Positions 8,973 to 18,718 of a stretch of 44,042 nt of DNA are shown here, piece by piece (positions within the stretch are counted from its first letter, which is position 1; each line of letters opens with the position of its first letter). The notes under the pieces are model-generated. The model had not been told where the DNA came from and ran no database searches. It saw only the letters and a list, made by a program, of their open reading frames with translations. The stretch lies in contig CAMHJT010000003.1 of assembly GCA_946185495.1 (NCBI GenBank), positions 1 to 44,042 on the forward strand. Reading direction: 5' to 3'. The DNA is from an uncultured Clostridiaceae bacterium. Lineage in GTDB: Bacteria > Bacillota > Clostridia > Lachnospirales > Lachnospiraceae. The translations under genes and the position numbers were made by a program.

Positions 8973-10244
8973 ATGACGATATATATTTGTGGTATTATGC
9001 TGACGGGACTGCTGATGATTGCGATGGCGATGCATGTCCTGACCTATTCCGGGTTTAACAGGATTCAGAAGAAATGGTTTACGATAACATTTCTATCCAT
9101 CATGATATGCGCCGGTTCGGAACTTGCGGTTCACTGCGGCTATTATAAACCTTCCTTCGCCGGGCTGCTCACAGTGATTACCGTAATACAGTTCTCCATC
9201 GCGCCGATGCTTGCGGTTCTGTTTTCCGGAGCGCTGGGTCTGCACCGCCAGGCGAGAAAGGCGAGCTGGTTTTTCTTTTTTAGCCTCCTTGTGGAAGTGG
9301 TCTGCGCGCCGTCCGGATTGATTTTTTATTTTAACGAGGATGGATATTTCAGGGGGGAATATTTTTTCATTTATGAGATCTTATATACGGTGGGACTGGT
9401 ATATCTGGCGATCAGCCTGGTCATCGTAGGCAGAAAATTCAACCACCGGGATATCCTGACGATCATCATGGTTGTGGTGGTGCTTTTAGGCGGGATCATC
9501 CCCATGACGTTATATAAGATCAATATCACCTACGTTTCGGTCGGGATCAGCGCCTGCCTTTGCTATATTTACTACAATGACCTGATCCAGCAGGACACGA
9601 AGCTGGAGCTGGTGTCCAACCAGAATAAGCTCTCAGATATGCAGACGCATATCATATCGGGGCTGTCCAGCCTGATTGAAAACCGCGACACAGAGACCGG
9701 GGAGCATGTGGCCCGGACGGCCAGGTATGTGAAAACACTGGCGGAGGATGCCGTAATGGACGGTGTGTACGCGGATGTGATAGACACCCATTTTATTGAG
9801 CTTCTCTATTCCCTTGCGCCGCTGCACGATGTCGGAAAGATTGTCGTTTCAGATCAGATCCTGAAAAAGCCGGGCAGGCTGACGCCTGAGGAATTTGAGC
9901 AGATGAAAAGGCATGCGTCTGCCGGAGGAACCGTGATCGGGCAGATACTGGAAGGGATTACGGATGAGGAATACATTGCGTTCGCGACTGATATCGCGGT
10001 GCATCACCATGAAAAATGGGACGGAAGCGGATATCCTTCAGGGCTTTCCGGTGAGGAAATCCCGCTTTCTGCAAGGATCATGGCGATAGCAGACGTGTTT
10101 GACGCGCTGATCTCTGAGCGCTGTTATAAGAAGCCCATGCCGCTGGAGGAGGCTCTCCGGATTATACAGGAGGGTGCCGGAGCGCATTTTGATCCAAAGC
10201 TGGTGGAGGTGTTTCTGCGCCACAGAGAGGATTTTCTGATGTGA
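8973..10244 (+). CDS. Multi-spanning membrane HD-GYP protein (c-di-GMP phosphodiesterase)
   Basis: The 423-residue protein has an N-terminal half of about six or seven hydrophobic helices (residues 1-205), a 7TM-type sensor arrangement. A complete HD-GYP domain follows: ENRDTETGEHVARTARY, PLHDVGKIVV with His285-Asp286, HHHEKWDGSGYP, and ADVFDALISER. All metal-binding and signature residues are present, so hydrolysis of c-di-GMP is expected. AGGAGAGG lies about ten bases upstream of ATG 8973. It is the last gene of the run that starts at 2454, 20 bases after cca. It probably opposes the cyclase at 3557. The signal sensed by the membrane half is unknown. Confidence 0.93.
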   Translation: MTIYICGIMLTGLLMIAMAMHVLTYSGFNRIQKKWFTITFLSIMICAGSELAVHCGYYKPSFAGLLTVITVIQFSIAPMLAVLFSGALGLHRQARKASWFFFFSLLVEVVCAPSGLIFYFNEDGYFRGEYFFIYEILYTVGLVYLAISLVIVGRKFNHRDILTIIMVVVVLLGGIIPMTLYKINITYVSVGISACLCYIYYNDLIQQDTKLELVSNQNKLSDMQTHIISGLSSLIENRDTETGEHVARTARYVKTLAEDAVMDGVYADVIDTHFIELLYSLAPLHDVGKIVVSDQILKKPGRLTPEEFEQMKRHASAGGTVIGQILEGITDEEYIAFATDIAVHHHEKWDGSGYPSGLSGEEIPLSARIMAIADVFDALISERCYKKPMPLEEALRIIQEGAGAHFDPKLVEVFLRHREDFLM

Positions 10245-10384
10245 GGCAGGTAAGGAGGATCAGGGGATAAATGTCCTCGATCGAAGCGGGAACGGAATCT
10301 GTTATAGAACAAGTGGGATTTCTTGTGCAACAAATAGTTTTGGGCACCTTTGAACTTGTAGATTTAAGCGACAAACAAGCATAA

Positions 10385-10426
10385 AACCGCCTCTCTCGTC
10401 TGCATACGGGAGAGGCGGTTCTTTTT
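10385..10426 (+). terminator. Terminator, possibly bidirectional
   Basis: An 11-bp stem AACCGCCTCTC (10385-10395) pairs with GAGAGGCGGTT (10410-10420) and is followed by CTTTTT. On the minus strand it ends in GGTTTTATG, a weaker run, so it may also stop transcription of the repeat-protein gene. Confidence 0.75.
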
Positions 10427-10447
10427 CGTAATAGGACCAACCGGGAG

Positions 10448-10472
10448 CACCCGCTTTGGAGCGGGTGATTTT
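10448..10472 (+). terminator. Second small hairpin, terminator-like
   Basis: An 8-bp stem CACCCGCT (10448-10455) with loop TTGG pairs with AGCGGGTG (10460-10467) and is followed by ATTTTCC. The T run is short. It could back up the terminator just before it. Confidence 0.45.
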
Positions 10473-10555
10473 CCTTTATAGACAGTATAGCGTGATTGGC
10501 TATTTAAGTGAACTATGCATTGTCTAAAGCCGGTGGGATTGCGGTTGCCATTATT

Positions 10556-13500
10556 TCAATCTTTGATGGTTGTCTTTTTGGGCAGCCCTTTTTTTCGGAA
10601 CAGGCTGGCGTACCTTTTCTTCACAGCCTTTGGCACTTTGAGGACAGCCTTTTTGCTGACGCCCTTCCACGCGTTTTTGCTGACAGTTTTGGAGGCTAGC
10701 TTTTTGGTCTTCAGGGTAATGGTCTTCAGCTTTGGACAATTGCTGAACACGCATTTGCCAAGAAAGGTTACTTTTGCGGGCAGCGTAATCTTTTTGAGGG
10801 AGACGCAGCCAGCAAGGGCATAGTCTCCGATGCGCTCCACATTTTTGCCGATCCGGACAGAGGCCAGTTTTTTGCAGTTTTTAAAAGCGTTCTTTTCGAT
10901 GATTTTCACATGTTTTCCGATCTTGACGTTTTTCAGGTTCCTGCGGTTTTGAAACGCCCCGGATGCGATGGATGTGATCTGGTAGCTTACGCCGTCAACG
11001 GTGACAGTGTCCGGTATCGTGACGGTGGACGTGTCAGGTCCTGAAGAAGCCTGAAATGCGGCTGCGGGCTGTTCTCCTGATGAGGAGATCACCACATAAA
11101 CGGTTTTTGTTACAGGATCGTTCAGTTTTGTGGCGACAGGGGCGGGCTGGTTTTTTCCTGAGCTGCCGTTGCCGGAAGAACCGTTCTGTGTGCCGGAGCT
11201 GGAATTGCCGGAACCGGAGTTACCGGAACCGGAGTTGTCGGAACCGGAATTGCCGGAGGTATCGGAACCGGAGCCGGAGTTATCAGAACCTGAGCTGCCG
11301 GAACCGGAATTGCCGGAGTTGTCGGAACCGGAGTTATCGGAATCGGAATTGCCGGAGTTATCGGAACCGGAATTGCCGGAGTTATCAGAACCGGAGTTAT
11401 CGGAACCGGAGCTGCCGGAATCCTCGGAGCCGGTATTCTCAGACGGCTCATCAGATCCGCTGCCTCCTGTTTTTGGTATTGGATTTTTCAGGATATGGGT
11501 TGGATCATTGCGGCATACACAGATCTCCTCGCCGTCCTCTGTCTCTGTGGCTTCCTTTGCGATAGTCCAATCTCCCCAGTCATGGCCTGTAGATGGAAGT
11601 ACTACCATATTTTTATTTTTAATGATGACAGATGCATTCTCGTCCTCAAAGAACAGCCCGCAGCCGTCACAGAACCAGTATGCCTTGCAGCCGTCCTCCT
11701 CGCAGGTGGCGGGCTTTGCGGCGACAGGGGTGAGGCTGTGGCTGTGTCCGAGCGCGGGAATCACAACCGGCTCGGAGATCTCTTCCAGGCATTCCGCGTC
11801 CGCGTAGTAATGGCCGCAGACGGAGCACAGGTAGTATTCTTCGACGCCGTTTTCTGTCTCGGACGGTTCCACGCGGTCTGTTTTTTCCGTAGTATGGCTT
11901 GCATAGGGCAGCTCCAGATCCTCTGCACTGACAGGAATCGTTCCTGCCGCGTCCGAGAAGGTTACGGTGCATACGGTACAGATGTAATGCGAAGCGGTGC
12001 CATGGACATAACAGCTGGAAGGTATTTCCGCTACCGGTTCGATAGTGTGCGGCAGCTTGGGAAGGATTTCCTCTTTGCTTGTGCCGCAGATGGTGCAGGA
12101 ATAGATTTTCAGACCCGTATCTAAGCAGGTCGGCTCTGTTGTGACGCAACCCTCATCCCAGGCATGCTCTTTTCTGGTTCCCTCAAATACCGCTGCGGGA
12201 TCCGGATCCTGGATGCCGCAGACCGCGCAGGATTTGTGGTATATTCTTCCGGATGAACAGGTGATCTCCACCGATTCCTGCCCTGCTTCGAGGCAGTCTT
12301 CCTTTTCCTGTTCCACATATTGGTGGGAGTGGAAATTGGCGACGATCTCAACGTCCTCATAGGGCATGGTAAAGCTGTTATCGGTGATGGCGAGATCTGC
12401 GGGGCTTAAGAGGGTATAGGAGACAAATGCCTCGCCCTCCTTGGGTACAGCGGACAGCGTGACCTTGGTTCCGCAGGCGACATCCTTTACATGGTCTGCT
12501 GTGAAGCTTCCCTTTTGTTTGTCCGCGTTAGGGATGGACAGCTTGACCTGGTTAATCGCGGATACCGCTTTCATCGAGCTGGCAGAGATATCTGTCAGCT
12601 CTGGATCCGACAGCCGCAGGGCGGTGGAGGCATCCTTTGTGACGCAAAGAGCCGGCCGGCCTTCCTCGTCGGTGGCTCCGGCATAGGTAAACATACCGGC
12701 CAGTGAAGCGGAAGGGGGAATGACATTGTTTTCCATCCGGAGCTTGCGCAGGGACGAGCAGTACAGGAACATCTGTTCCAGGTCGCTGGCATGCTGCAGG
12801 TCAAGGGGCGCCAGGTCAAGCTCCGTCAGGCCGGTACAGTTGGAGAACATGCCGTTAAAATCTGTCACCTGTGCCGTATCCAGCCCGTCAAGGCTTATGG
12901 TATCTCCATAGCAGGAATAGAACAGTTCGGACATATTCCGCGCGTTGGAGGTATCGTAAAGGGAGAGATCCAGATGCTTCATGTATTTTGACTGGAACAG
13001 GTTTGCCAGGCTGAGGACAGGTTTTCCATCCCATACCGGTTTCGGGTTGGGCAGCGGATCTCCGGTCTTCCAGGTGTAGGCAGCGTAAGCCCCGTCGGCT
13101 GCAATGCTGACGGCATCAGGAGCCTCTACGGACAGAGCGGTTCCAAGCTCCCCGCAGAGGGAGAGCGCCCAGCCCTCCATACCATCGATGTTGACGGGAG
13201 TATAGGAATAGATGGATTCCAGCTGGTGGTCGGACAGGCAGACCTGGGTCCAATGCGCGTATAGGGTAGTGTCCTTCCGGAGCGGTGAGGTGAAATCATA
13301 CGCATGTTCACAGGATGGCTCCAGATACCATCCGTCAAAGCTCCAGTCATATTCTTCCATGGAGGCAGTGGAGGGAGCGGAAACGGCGTTGTCGTATGTC
13401 ACTGTGACTGGCGCTGGCGCTGCGCTGCCATGGCCGTTAAGGTCAAAGCACAACGTCACGCGGGCGATAAAGGATAGCTTTGCGGTATCAATGCCGGTGA

Positions 13501-16231
13501 TGGCGGCGTCGTTCAGGCTGGCCAGGGCGTCGTGGTTGTTGGTGGCTGCCTGTATGGGTTCTCCGGTGTTGGAGGAGCAGGTGCCGGTAAACATCCCGGT
13601 CAGGTTCATGGTTTCCGTAATCGGGAAACTGTACAGATTCAAGGCGGCCAGTGAGCTGCAGTTTTTGAACATGCAGCTTACGTCGGTCACGGTTTCCATG
13701 TTGAACAGGCTGATATCTATGGCGGAGGCTTTATCCAGCCCGTCAAACAGCCCGCTTAAGCTGGTGAGCTTTCCGTGATGCGCACCGTATCTGGAATCGG
13801 GATTGGGCAGCGGCTCCCCCGCGTGCCAGGTATAGGTGCCGTTGATGGAGGAAAAGGTGCCGCTTGTGCTGTTTAGCTGTGCCTGGAAGGAGGGCGTCAG
13901 GGAAAGCTTATACTGGTCTGTGGCGATCTCCTCGTATTTGTAGAACAGCGCAAGGTCTGCGTCATTCAGTTCCTGCGGGCGAGCCATGGCGTCGAGCAGG
14001 AATCTGGTGAGTTCGTAGCTGGTTTCGCTGCTGTTGGCCAGGCGCTGCTTCGAGGCTTCGGAGGCGGCCATGATCATGGCAGAGCTTCCGATCCCAGCTT
14101 CATACAGCATGTTATTTAGAGTGGTCTGCGGTCGGAAATCCAGGCTTCTCAAGTCGATGGACAGCAGGCCTGAGCAGCCGTTGAACATATGATCCGCGCT
14201 AAGCAGGGCTTCTCCGGTAAAGGCGGGAAGGCTGCAGGAGATCAGGGTGGGGCAGTACGCAAACATGAAATCCATGGATTTGGCCTTGTGTGACACAAAG
14301 CTTGCGCCTGCTGAGAAGTCTGTGATTCCCGTATTTTGGAACATCTCTCTGAAATCGGTTACATTTCCGGTATCAAAGCCGGATACATCGACAGCGGAAA
14401 GGGCTGTGCATCCGGAGAACATGCCACGCATTGTGGAGGCTTTTGCTGTGGTAAAAGACGCGGGAAAGGACACGCTGTTAAGCATCTGGCAGCCATAAAA
14501 CATATATGTAAAGTCTGTGACGCTTCCGGTGTGAAAGCCAGAGAGGTCAATTGACGACAGCTTCTCACATTGGTAGAACATTCTGTCCAGCGTATAGGCC
14601 TTTGAGGTTACGAAGGACGGAGGAAGCTTCAGGGTGGTCAGCTGGCTGCAATTGGAAAATATCATGTGAAAGCTGCCGACCTTTGATGTGTCAAAGGAGG
14701 TCAGGTCGAGCGAGGCCAGGGCAGTGCATCCGCTGAACATGGATTCCATGCCGGTGACATTTCGGGTGTCAAAGGAGGACAGGTTCAGGCTGGCCAGCGC
14801 GGCGCATTCAAAAAACATTTCGGTCATTTCGGTGACATTTGACGTGTCGAACGAGGCCAGATTGAGCGAGGTCAGGGCATTGCAGCTGTAGAACATGCCA
14901 TACATGCCGGTGACGTGTCCTGTCTGGAAGGAGTCCAGGTTCAGGGAGGTCAGGCTCTTACAATAGCTAAACATATAGTTCATATTTGTGACCTGTTCTG
15001 TGTGGAATCCGGACAGATCCAGGGAAGAGAGCGACATGCATCCGTTAAACATCGCTTCCATGTCGGTGACCTTTGACGTGTCGAAGGAGGACAGATTCAG
15101 GGAAGTCAGGGACGAGCAGTTGGAAAACATGGAGCTCATGCTGGTGGCGCTGCCCGTGTCAAAATGAGAGACGTCAAGCGATGTGAGTGTCTGGCAGCCG
15201 TTGAACATGGAACGCAGGGAGGCTGCGGAGGTGTCAAAGCCGGACACATCAAGCGCTGCCAGCGACTTGCAGGAGTTGAACATGAATTTCATGTCGGTGA
15301 CCTTGGACGTGTCGAAATGGGTGGCATCGAGTGCGGCAAGGGCTTCACAGCCGGAAAACATGGAATTCATGTCTGTAACCCTGCCGGTGTCAAAATGGGA
15401 GACGTCCAGCGCGGCAAGGGCTTCACAGCCGGAAAACATGGAATTCATGTCTGTGACGCTGCCGGTGTTAAAGTGGGAGACATCCAGCGCATTCAGTTTC
15501 CTGCAGGAATAAAACATGCTGTTCATGGTGGTGACATTTTTTGTGTCAAAGTGGGAGACGTCGAGCGCGGTCAGGGAGGCACAATCAAAGAACATCCGCT
15601 CCATGTCGGTGACGGCTTCCGTGTTGAAGCCTGACACGTCAAGGGAGGACAGCGTGGAGCACTCATTGAACATTCCGTTCATGTTGGTGACAGCTCCTGT
15701 GTCAAAGCCCGATACATCAAGCGTTGTGAGTGAGCTGCAGAAGGAGAACATATTTTGCATAGTCTGTACGCTGGAGGTGTCAAAGCCGGAGCCGAAGGTG
15801 ACCGAGCTTAAGCAAATGCAGCTTGCGAACATGTCGCTCATCTGCAGGACATGGGAGGTGTCGAGTCCGGTCAGATTCAGGGATGTGACCTGCGCGCTCA
15901 TAAACATATCGCTCATGTCTGCCACCTGTCCGGTCGAGAAGGCGGTCAGGTTCACCGGCTGCGAAAGCCCGTAAAACAGGTTGCGGAAGGAATAGGATAA
16001 GCCTGCGCCCGGCCTCGGCAGAGGGTTGGGCAGGGGGGCGCCCGGATTCCAGGTATAGGTGTCGGCGCCTGCTGTGGCGGTAAAGGATGTGCCGTCGTTT
16101 AAGCGGGAACGAAATTCCTCTGTCAGCGTGACATGATTATACCATGCTGCGGCGATATCAACAAGGCATGAACCTTTGAAGGTTATTGTGTGTGTATTGG
16201 CTGCGGGTTGAATAATTAGTTTTTTTCCCAA
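10556..16231 (-). CDS. Giant BspA-like/DUF285 repeat surface protein with CxxC repeats and Ser/Gly/Asn linker
   Basis: The product is 1891 residues. About two dozen 26-residue DUF285-type units (pattern xVTDMxxMFxxCxxLxxLDLSxFDT) fill residues ~100-690. Two shorter blocks follow, at about 797-877 and 1049-1178, with a Listeria-Bacteroides-type repeat ([16 protein letters not shown]) between them at about 930-1000. Next come CxxC-bearing repeats (~1308-1578), a Gly/Ser/Asn/Asp linker (~1594-1681) and a C-terminal BspA LRR_5 block (~1731-1890) with a very Lys-rich end. Each DUF285 block is headed by a YTW..G.PLPNP segment. Such proteins usually sit at the cell surface and bind host or partner proteins. 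There is no signal peptide, no LPxTG, and the only start candidate is TTG 16231 without a ribosome binding site. The true 5' end may be frameshifted or lost. Confidence 0.85.
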   Translation of the reverse strand: MGKKLIIQPAANTHTITFKGSCLVDIAAAWYNHVTLTEEFRSRLNDGTSFTATAGADTYTWNPGAPLPNPLPRPGAGLSYSFRNLFYGLSQPVNLTAFSTGQVADMSDMFMSAQVTSLNLTGLDTSHVLQMSDMFASCICLSSVTFGSGFDTSSVQTMQNMFSFCSSLTTLDVSGFDTGAVTNMNGMFNECSTLSSLDVSGFNTEAVTDMERMFFDCASLTALDVSHFDTKNVTTMNSMFYSCRKLNALDVSHFNTGSVTDMNSMFSGCEALAALDVSHFDTGRVTDMNSMFSGCEALAALDATHFDTSKVTDMKFMFNSCKSLAALDVSGFDTSAASLRSMFNGCQTLTSLDVSHFDTGSATSMSSMFSNCSSLTSLNLSSFDTSKVTDMEAMFNGCMSLSSLDLSGFHTEQVTNMNYMFSYCKSLTSLNLDSFQTGHVTGMYGMFYSCNALTSLNLASFDTSNVTEMTEMFFECAALASLNLSSFDTRNVTGMESMFSGCTALASLDLTSFDTSKVGSFHMIFSNCSQLTTLKLPPSFVTSKAYTLDRMFYQCEKLSSIDLSGFHTGSVTDFTYMFYGCQMLNSVSFPASFTTAKASTMRGMFSGCTALSAVDVSGFDTGNVTDFREMFQNTGITDFSAGASFVSHKAKSMDFMFAYCPTLISCSLPAFTGEALLSADHMFNGCSGLLSIDLRSLDFRPQTTLNNMLYEAGIGSSAMIMAASEASKQRLANSSETSYELTRFLLDAMARPQELNDADLALFYKYEEIATDQYKLSLTPSFQAQLNSTSGTFSSINGTYTWHAGEPLPNPDSRYGAHHGKLTSLSGLFDGLDKASAIDISLFNMETVTDVSCMFKNCSSLAALNLYSFPITETMNLTGMFTGTCSSNTGEPIQAATNNHDALASLNDAAITGIDTAKLSFIARVTLCFDLNGHGSAAPAPVTVTYDNAVSAPSTASMEEYDWSFDGWYLEPSCEHAYDFTSPLRKDTTLYAHWTQVCLSDHQLESIYSYTPVNIDGMEGWALSLCGELGTALSVEAPDAVSIAADGAYAAYTWKTGDPLPNPKPVWDGKPVLSLANLFQSKYMKHLDLSLYDTSNARNMSELFYSCYGDTISLDGLDTAQVTDFNGMFSNCTGLTELDLAPLDLQHASDLEQMFLYCSSLRKLRMENNVIPPSASLAGMFTYAGATDEEGRPALCVTKDASTALRLSDPELTDISASSMKAVSAINQVKLSIPNADKQKGSFTADHVKDVACGTKVTLSAVPKEGEAFVSYTLLSPADLAITDNSFTMPYEDVEIVANFHSHQYVEQEKEDCLEAGQESVEITCSSGRIYHKSCAVCGIQDPDPAAVFEGTRKEHAWDEGCVTTEPTCLDTGLKIYSCTICGTSKEEILPKLPHTIEPVAEIPSSCYVHGTASHYICTVCTVTFSDAAGTIPVSAEDLELPYASHTTEKTDRVEPSETENGVEEYYLCSVCGHYYADAECLEEISEPVVIPALGHSHSLTPVAAKPATCEEDGCKAYWFCDGCGLFFEDENASVIIKNKNMVVLPSTGHDWGDWTIAKEATETEDGEEICVCRNDPTHILKNPIPKTGGSGSDEPSENTGSEDSGSSGSDNSGSDNSGNSGSDNSGNSDSDNSGSDNSGNSGSGSSGSDNSGSGSDTSGNSGSDNSGSGNSGSGNSSSGTQNGSSGNGSSGKNQPAPVATKLNDPVTKTVYVVISSSGEQPAAAFQASSGPDTSTVTIPDTVTVDGVSYQITSIASGAFQNRRNLKNVKIGKHVKIIEKNAFKNCKKLASVRIGKNVERIGDYALAGCVSLKKITLPAKVTFLGKCVFSNCPKLKTITLKTKKLASKTVSKNAWKGVSKKAVLKVPKAVKKRYASLFRKKGLPKKTTIKD
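11185..11450 (-). repeat. Low-complexity repeat encoding the Gly/Ser/Asn/Asp linker
   Basis: Read on the plus strand, short units such as CCGGAACCGGAGTTATCGG recur with small changes through this stretch. On the coding strand they give [15 protein letters not shown]-type sequence. It joins the CxxC repeats to the C-terminal LRR block. Slippage here would change linker length in steps of three or more residues. Confidence 0.85.
14160..15935 (-). repeat. Array of about 24 DUF285-type 78-bp repeat units
   Basis: Units of 26 codons repeat in frame, each with a central MF (for example MNSMFSGC or MEAMFNGC) and a following LxxLDLSxFDT strand. Units are mostly diverged from each other, apart from a near-identical pair at 15333-15488. 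Confidence 0.85.
15333..15488 (-). repeat. Recent tandem duplication of one 78-bp repeat unit
   Basis: Copy 15333-15410 and copy 15411-15488 differ at only about five positions by eye, with the first 44 bases identical. The encoded units both read [15 protein letters not shown]. Neighbouring units are much more diverged. Confidence 0.85.
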
Positions 16232-16244
16232 AATAAAGAAAATG

Positions 16245-16253
16245 TGATATAAT
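16245..16253 (+). promoter_or_regulatory. Extended -10 promoter for the Cache/HD-GYP gene
   Basis: TGATATAAT is a perfect extended -10 (TG, one base, TATAAT at 16248-16253). No good -35 is seen 17 bases upstream, which extended -10 promoters can do without. It lies about 130 bases before ATG 16383 and just beyond the 5' end of the divergent repeat-protein gene. Confidence 0.6.
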
Positions 16254-16382
16254 AAAAATGTCTGTACATTTTCTTCTTGTTCGTGATAATTTACAAGCTT
16301 GATACATAAAGCGAGACCTGACCGTCATTGGACCGTATGCCGTGTGCTGATGATTGTTTGCCCGGGGAGGTGGCCGATTTAC

Positions 16383-18332
16383 ATGAAAGATACGATTGTA
16401 AAGCAGTTTATGAAGACAGTTCTTTTGATATTTATCATGCAGATAATGATGCTTGCCTATATTTTTACCACCTTTTACAAGGATTCCGCGGGGAATATCA
16501 AGGAGATGGGAATCAGTAACATGAAAAGTCAGGCTACCATGGTGGAGGATTATCTGGGGCATGGGCGGGATGTGCTGTGGCTTGCCGCGGAGACTGTGGA
16601 TTTTATGGTCGGGCAGCGCATGGATCAGGAGGACATTCTGGATTATCTGAAGGGCGCCACGGTCAAGATGCAGGAGCGGTTTGACGTCAATTTTACGGGT
16701 ATCTATGGTCTGATCGACGGGCATTACATAGACGGCAGCGGCTGGATCCCGCCAGAAGACTATGAACCGGCTGCCAGGGAGTGGTATATCGAAGCCATGA
16801 AAAAGAGAGGAAGCATGGTGATCTCGCCGCCTTATGTGGACGCGCAGACCGGGGAGATCATTATCTCGATCAGCTGCCAGCTCTCAGACGGAGAGAGCGT
16901 GATCTCTCTGGATATCGTGCTCAATGAGGTGCAGAATACTGTTGAGAATATGACGATGGGCGGCATGGGCTATGGCTTTATTGTGAACCGCGACGGTCTT
17001 GTGATCTCGCACTGCGACAGGAGCGAGGTGGGAAAGAACTATTATCAGGAGGTCGGACATGCGGACCTGATCCGGGAGATCATGAACGGAGACGGGGATG
17101 AGTTTGAGATGAATGTGGATGGCGAGGCCAGCACAATATTTTCGCACCAGATCGTAGAGGATTGGTATGTGGTGATCGTGTGCAGGGACGAGCTGTTATT
17201 CGAGGATCTGCGAAAACAGATTTTCGTCGGCTGCGCGCTGTCCGTCATGGTATTTCTGGTGATTGTGGCCTTCTGTGTCTTTTCTGTGCGCAGGATCAAG
17301 AAGGCGCAAAACAGTGAGACAGAGAGCCTGGAGAAGCTCGACCATATGAACAGCAACATTATCCGCGCGCTGGCCACCACCATCGACGCGAAGGACCGGT
17401 ATACAAGCGGCCATTCGCAGCGCGTGGCGGAGTATGCGCTTGCGATCGCGCAGCGGATGGGCAAGTCAGAGGAGGAGCAGAAGGTGATCCTCTATGCCGC
17501 CCTGCTGCATGACGTGGGCAAGATCAGGGTGCCGAATGAGGTGATCAATAAGCCCGGACGGCTGACGGATGAGGAGTTTGACCAGATCAAGCTGCATCCG
17601 GTGAGCGGCTATCATATCCTGCGGGATATCCATGAGGATGAGAGGATAGGAGAGGGCGCAAAATACCACCATGAGAGATATGACGGACATGGATACCCGA
17701 ACGGGCTGAAGGGAGAGGACATACCGGAGGTGGCGAGGATTATCGGCGTGGCGGACGCCTATGACGCCATGGCTAGCAACCGGAGCTACAGGAACGCCCT
17801 GCCGCAAAATGTGATCCGCGAGGAATTTGTGAAGGGCAGGGGGAAACAGTTTGATCCGAAGATCGCGGACATCATGATCGAGATGATAGATGAGGACAAG
17901 GAGTACCGGATGTGCCAGAAGGAAAAGGCTGCGGTAGAAATCCTGATTCTCGATGAAGATTCCATCAACACGAATATGCTGGATTATATCTTCAGTGAGC
18001 TGCCGAATGTGATGGTGCTGAGCGTCCGGACGATAGAGGAGGCGGACGCCGTTTTAGGGAACGGGAATGTGTCGCTGGTCCTGCTCAACCTGGACATGAA
18101 GGGGCAGGACGGCTTTGTACTTTACCAGGAGATTTGCAGCCGGTATGGCGTTCCGGTGGTTGTGATCACCGAGGAGAAGAGCAAGGACACACTGAAAAAG
18201 ATGAAAAAGCTTCGGATCAACGATTATATCACGAAACCCTTCAGTCCTGTGGTTGTCCGGGAGATGGCGCATGGCATCATCAACCATACGAAGACCGGCA
18301 CCCTGTGGGGGAAACGTACTTCCGGGGAATGA
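16383..18332 (+). CDS. Cache-sensor HD-GYP phosphodiesterase with degenerate receiver domain
   Basis: The 649-residue protein has a TM helix near residues 10-30 and an extracytoplasmic dCache-like sensor, with the hallmark stretches YEPAAREWYIEAM and ISPPYVDAQTGE. A second TM helix lies near residue 285 and an intact HD-GYP domain follows: ATTIDAKDRYTSGHS, LLHDVGKI with His376-Asp377, and HHERYDGHGYP from residue 429. The C-terminus (about 517-640) looks like a receiver domain, with LDEDS at its start and the conserved Lys618 in ITKPF. The phospho-acceptor position reads LLNLDMKG, with Asn569 replacing Asp. Start ATG 16383 follows GGGGAGGTGG. Small-ligand sensing outside the cell coupled to c-di-GMP breakdown is the likely role. 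Phosphorylation of the receiver is unlikely unless Asp571 substitutes. Confidence 0.93.
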   Translation: MKDTIVKQFMKTVLLIFIMQIMMLAYIFTTFYKDSAGNIKEMGISNMKSQATMVEDYLGHGRDVLWLAAETVDFMVGQRMDQEDILDYLKGATVKMQERFDVNFTGIYGLIDGHYIDGSGWIPPEDYEPAAREWYIEAMKKRGSMVISPPYVDAQTGEIIISISCQLSDGESVISLDIVLNEVQNTVENMTMGGMGYGFIVNRDGLVISHCDRSEVGKNYYQEVGHADLIREIMNGDGDEFEMNVDGEASTIFSHQIVEDWYVVIVCRDELLFEDLRKQIFVGCALSVMVFLVIVAFCVFSVRRIKKAQNSETESLEKLDHMNSNIIRALATTIDAKDRYTSGHSQRVAEYALAIAQRMGKSEEEQKVILYAALLHDVGKIRVPNEVINKPGRLTDEEFDQIKLHPVSGYHILRDIHEDERIGEGAKYHHERYDGHGYPNGLKGEDIPEVARIIGVADAYDAMASNRSYRNALPQNVIREEFVKGRGKQFDPKIADIMIEMIDEDKEYRMCQKEKAAVEILILDEDSINTNMLDYIFSELPNVMVLSVRTIEEADAVLGNGNVSLVLLNLDMKGQDGFVLYQEICSRYGVPVVVITEEKSKDTLKKMKKLRINDYITKPFSPVVVREMAHGIINHTKTGTLWGKRTSGE

Positions 18333-18427
18333 GGGAGACGGATACCGGTTCCACCCGTACTTTGGGCGGAATATTCGGTATCTGTAGGAAATATATGAAA
18401 TACAGGGATCGTTGTCTGACAGGAAGA

Positions 18428-18459
18428 AGGAGCAGTCCGGATTGGATGGCTCCTTTTTT
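18428..18459 (+). terminator. Terminator after the Cache/HD-GYP gene
   Basis: AGGAGC (18428-18433) pairs with GCTCCT (18449-18454). An inner TCC/GGA pair lies within the loop, and six T residues follow (18454-18459). Confidence 0.65.
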
Positions 18460-18620
18460 CGTTGCTCTGTTATTTACAGGAACTATGAATCAATCCCGTG
18501 ATCTGAAAGGGACAGACGGTAACTATAAAGGTAACAGATTAGTCAAAGGGTAAACTGTTATCATTAAGTAAATATGAGCTGTAAAACAGTGAGGTTTTGA
18601 TAGTCAAACAGAGCAAGATA

Positions 18621-18629
18621 TGTTATACT
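18621..18629 (+). promoter_or_regulatory. Extended -10 promoter for the PAS-GGDEF-EAL gene
   Basis: TGTTATACT is an extended -10 (TATACT at 18624-18629), about 90 bases before ATG 18719. TTGATA upstream is 21 bases away, too far for an ordinary -35. Confidence 0.5.
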
Positions 18630-18718
18630 GAATACAAGTATGCTTAAAACATTAAGCTGTATTGTTTTAAAAGCAGAGGAACGGGATACAAGAGGAAAAC
18701 GGTTTAGGAGGGCAGAAT

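Larger units (their letters stand above)
10245..10555. other. Intergenic region with two hairpins between convergent genes
   Basis: The 311 bases separate the HD-GYP gene from the convergent repeat-protein gene. They contain two terminator-like hairpins (listed separately). The remainder is fairly AT-rich and holds no convincing gene or RNA that I can recognise. Confidence 0.6.
18333..18718. other. Intergenic region with terminator and promoter
   Basis: The 386 bases between the two c-di-GMP genes carry a terminator (18428-18459) and an extended -10 promoter (18621-18629). The part between 18500 and 18600 is AT-rich with short inverted repeats (AACAG...CTGTT). I looked for a c-di-GMP riboswitch and did not find its conserved core. 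Confidence 0.55.

Noticed and set aside
11130-11807. Plus-strand frame with [13 protein letters not shown]-type repeats
   Set aside because: It is the reverse reading of the Gly/Ser/Asn linker repeat of the giant surface protein and has no start signals of its own.
14160-15935. Possible CRISPR-like array of regular repeats
   Set aside because: The period is 78 bases, in frame, and encodes DUF285 protein repeats. There are no unique spacers.
16158-16724. 188-codon minus-strand frame opposite the start of the Cache/HD-GYP gene
   Set aside because: Most of it is antisense to the HD-GYP gene. Only its last 36 codons, from ATG 16269, are of interest, as a possible frameshifted N-terminus of the repeat protein.
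18333-18718. c-di-GMP riboswitch before the PAS-GGDEF-EAL gene
   Set aside because: The conserved GEMM core sequences are not present; the stretch has only a terminator, a promoter and short inverted repeats.
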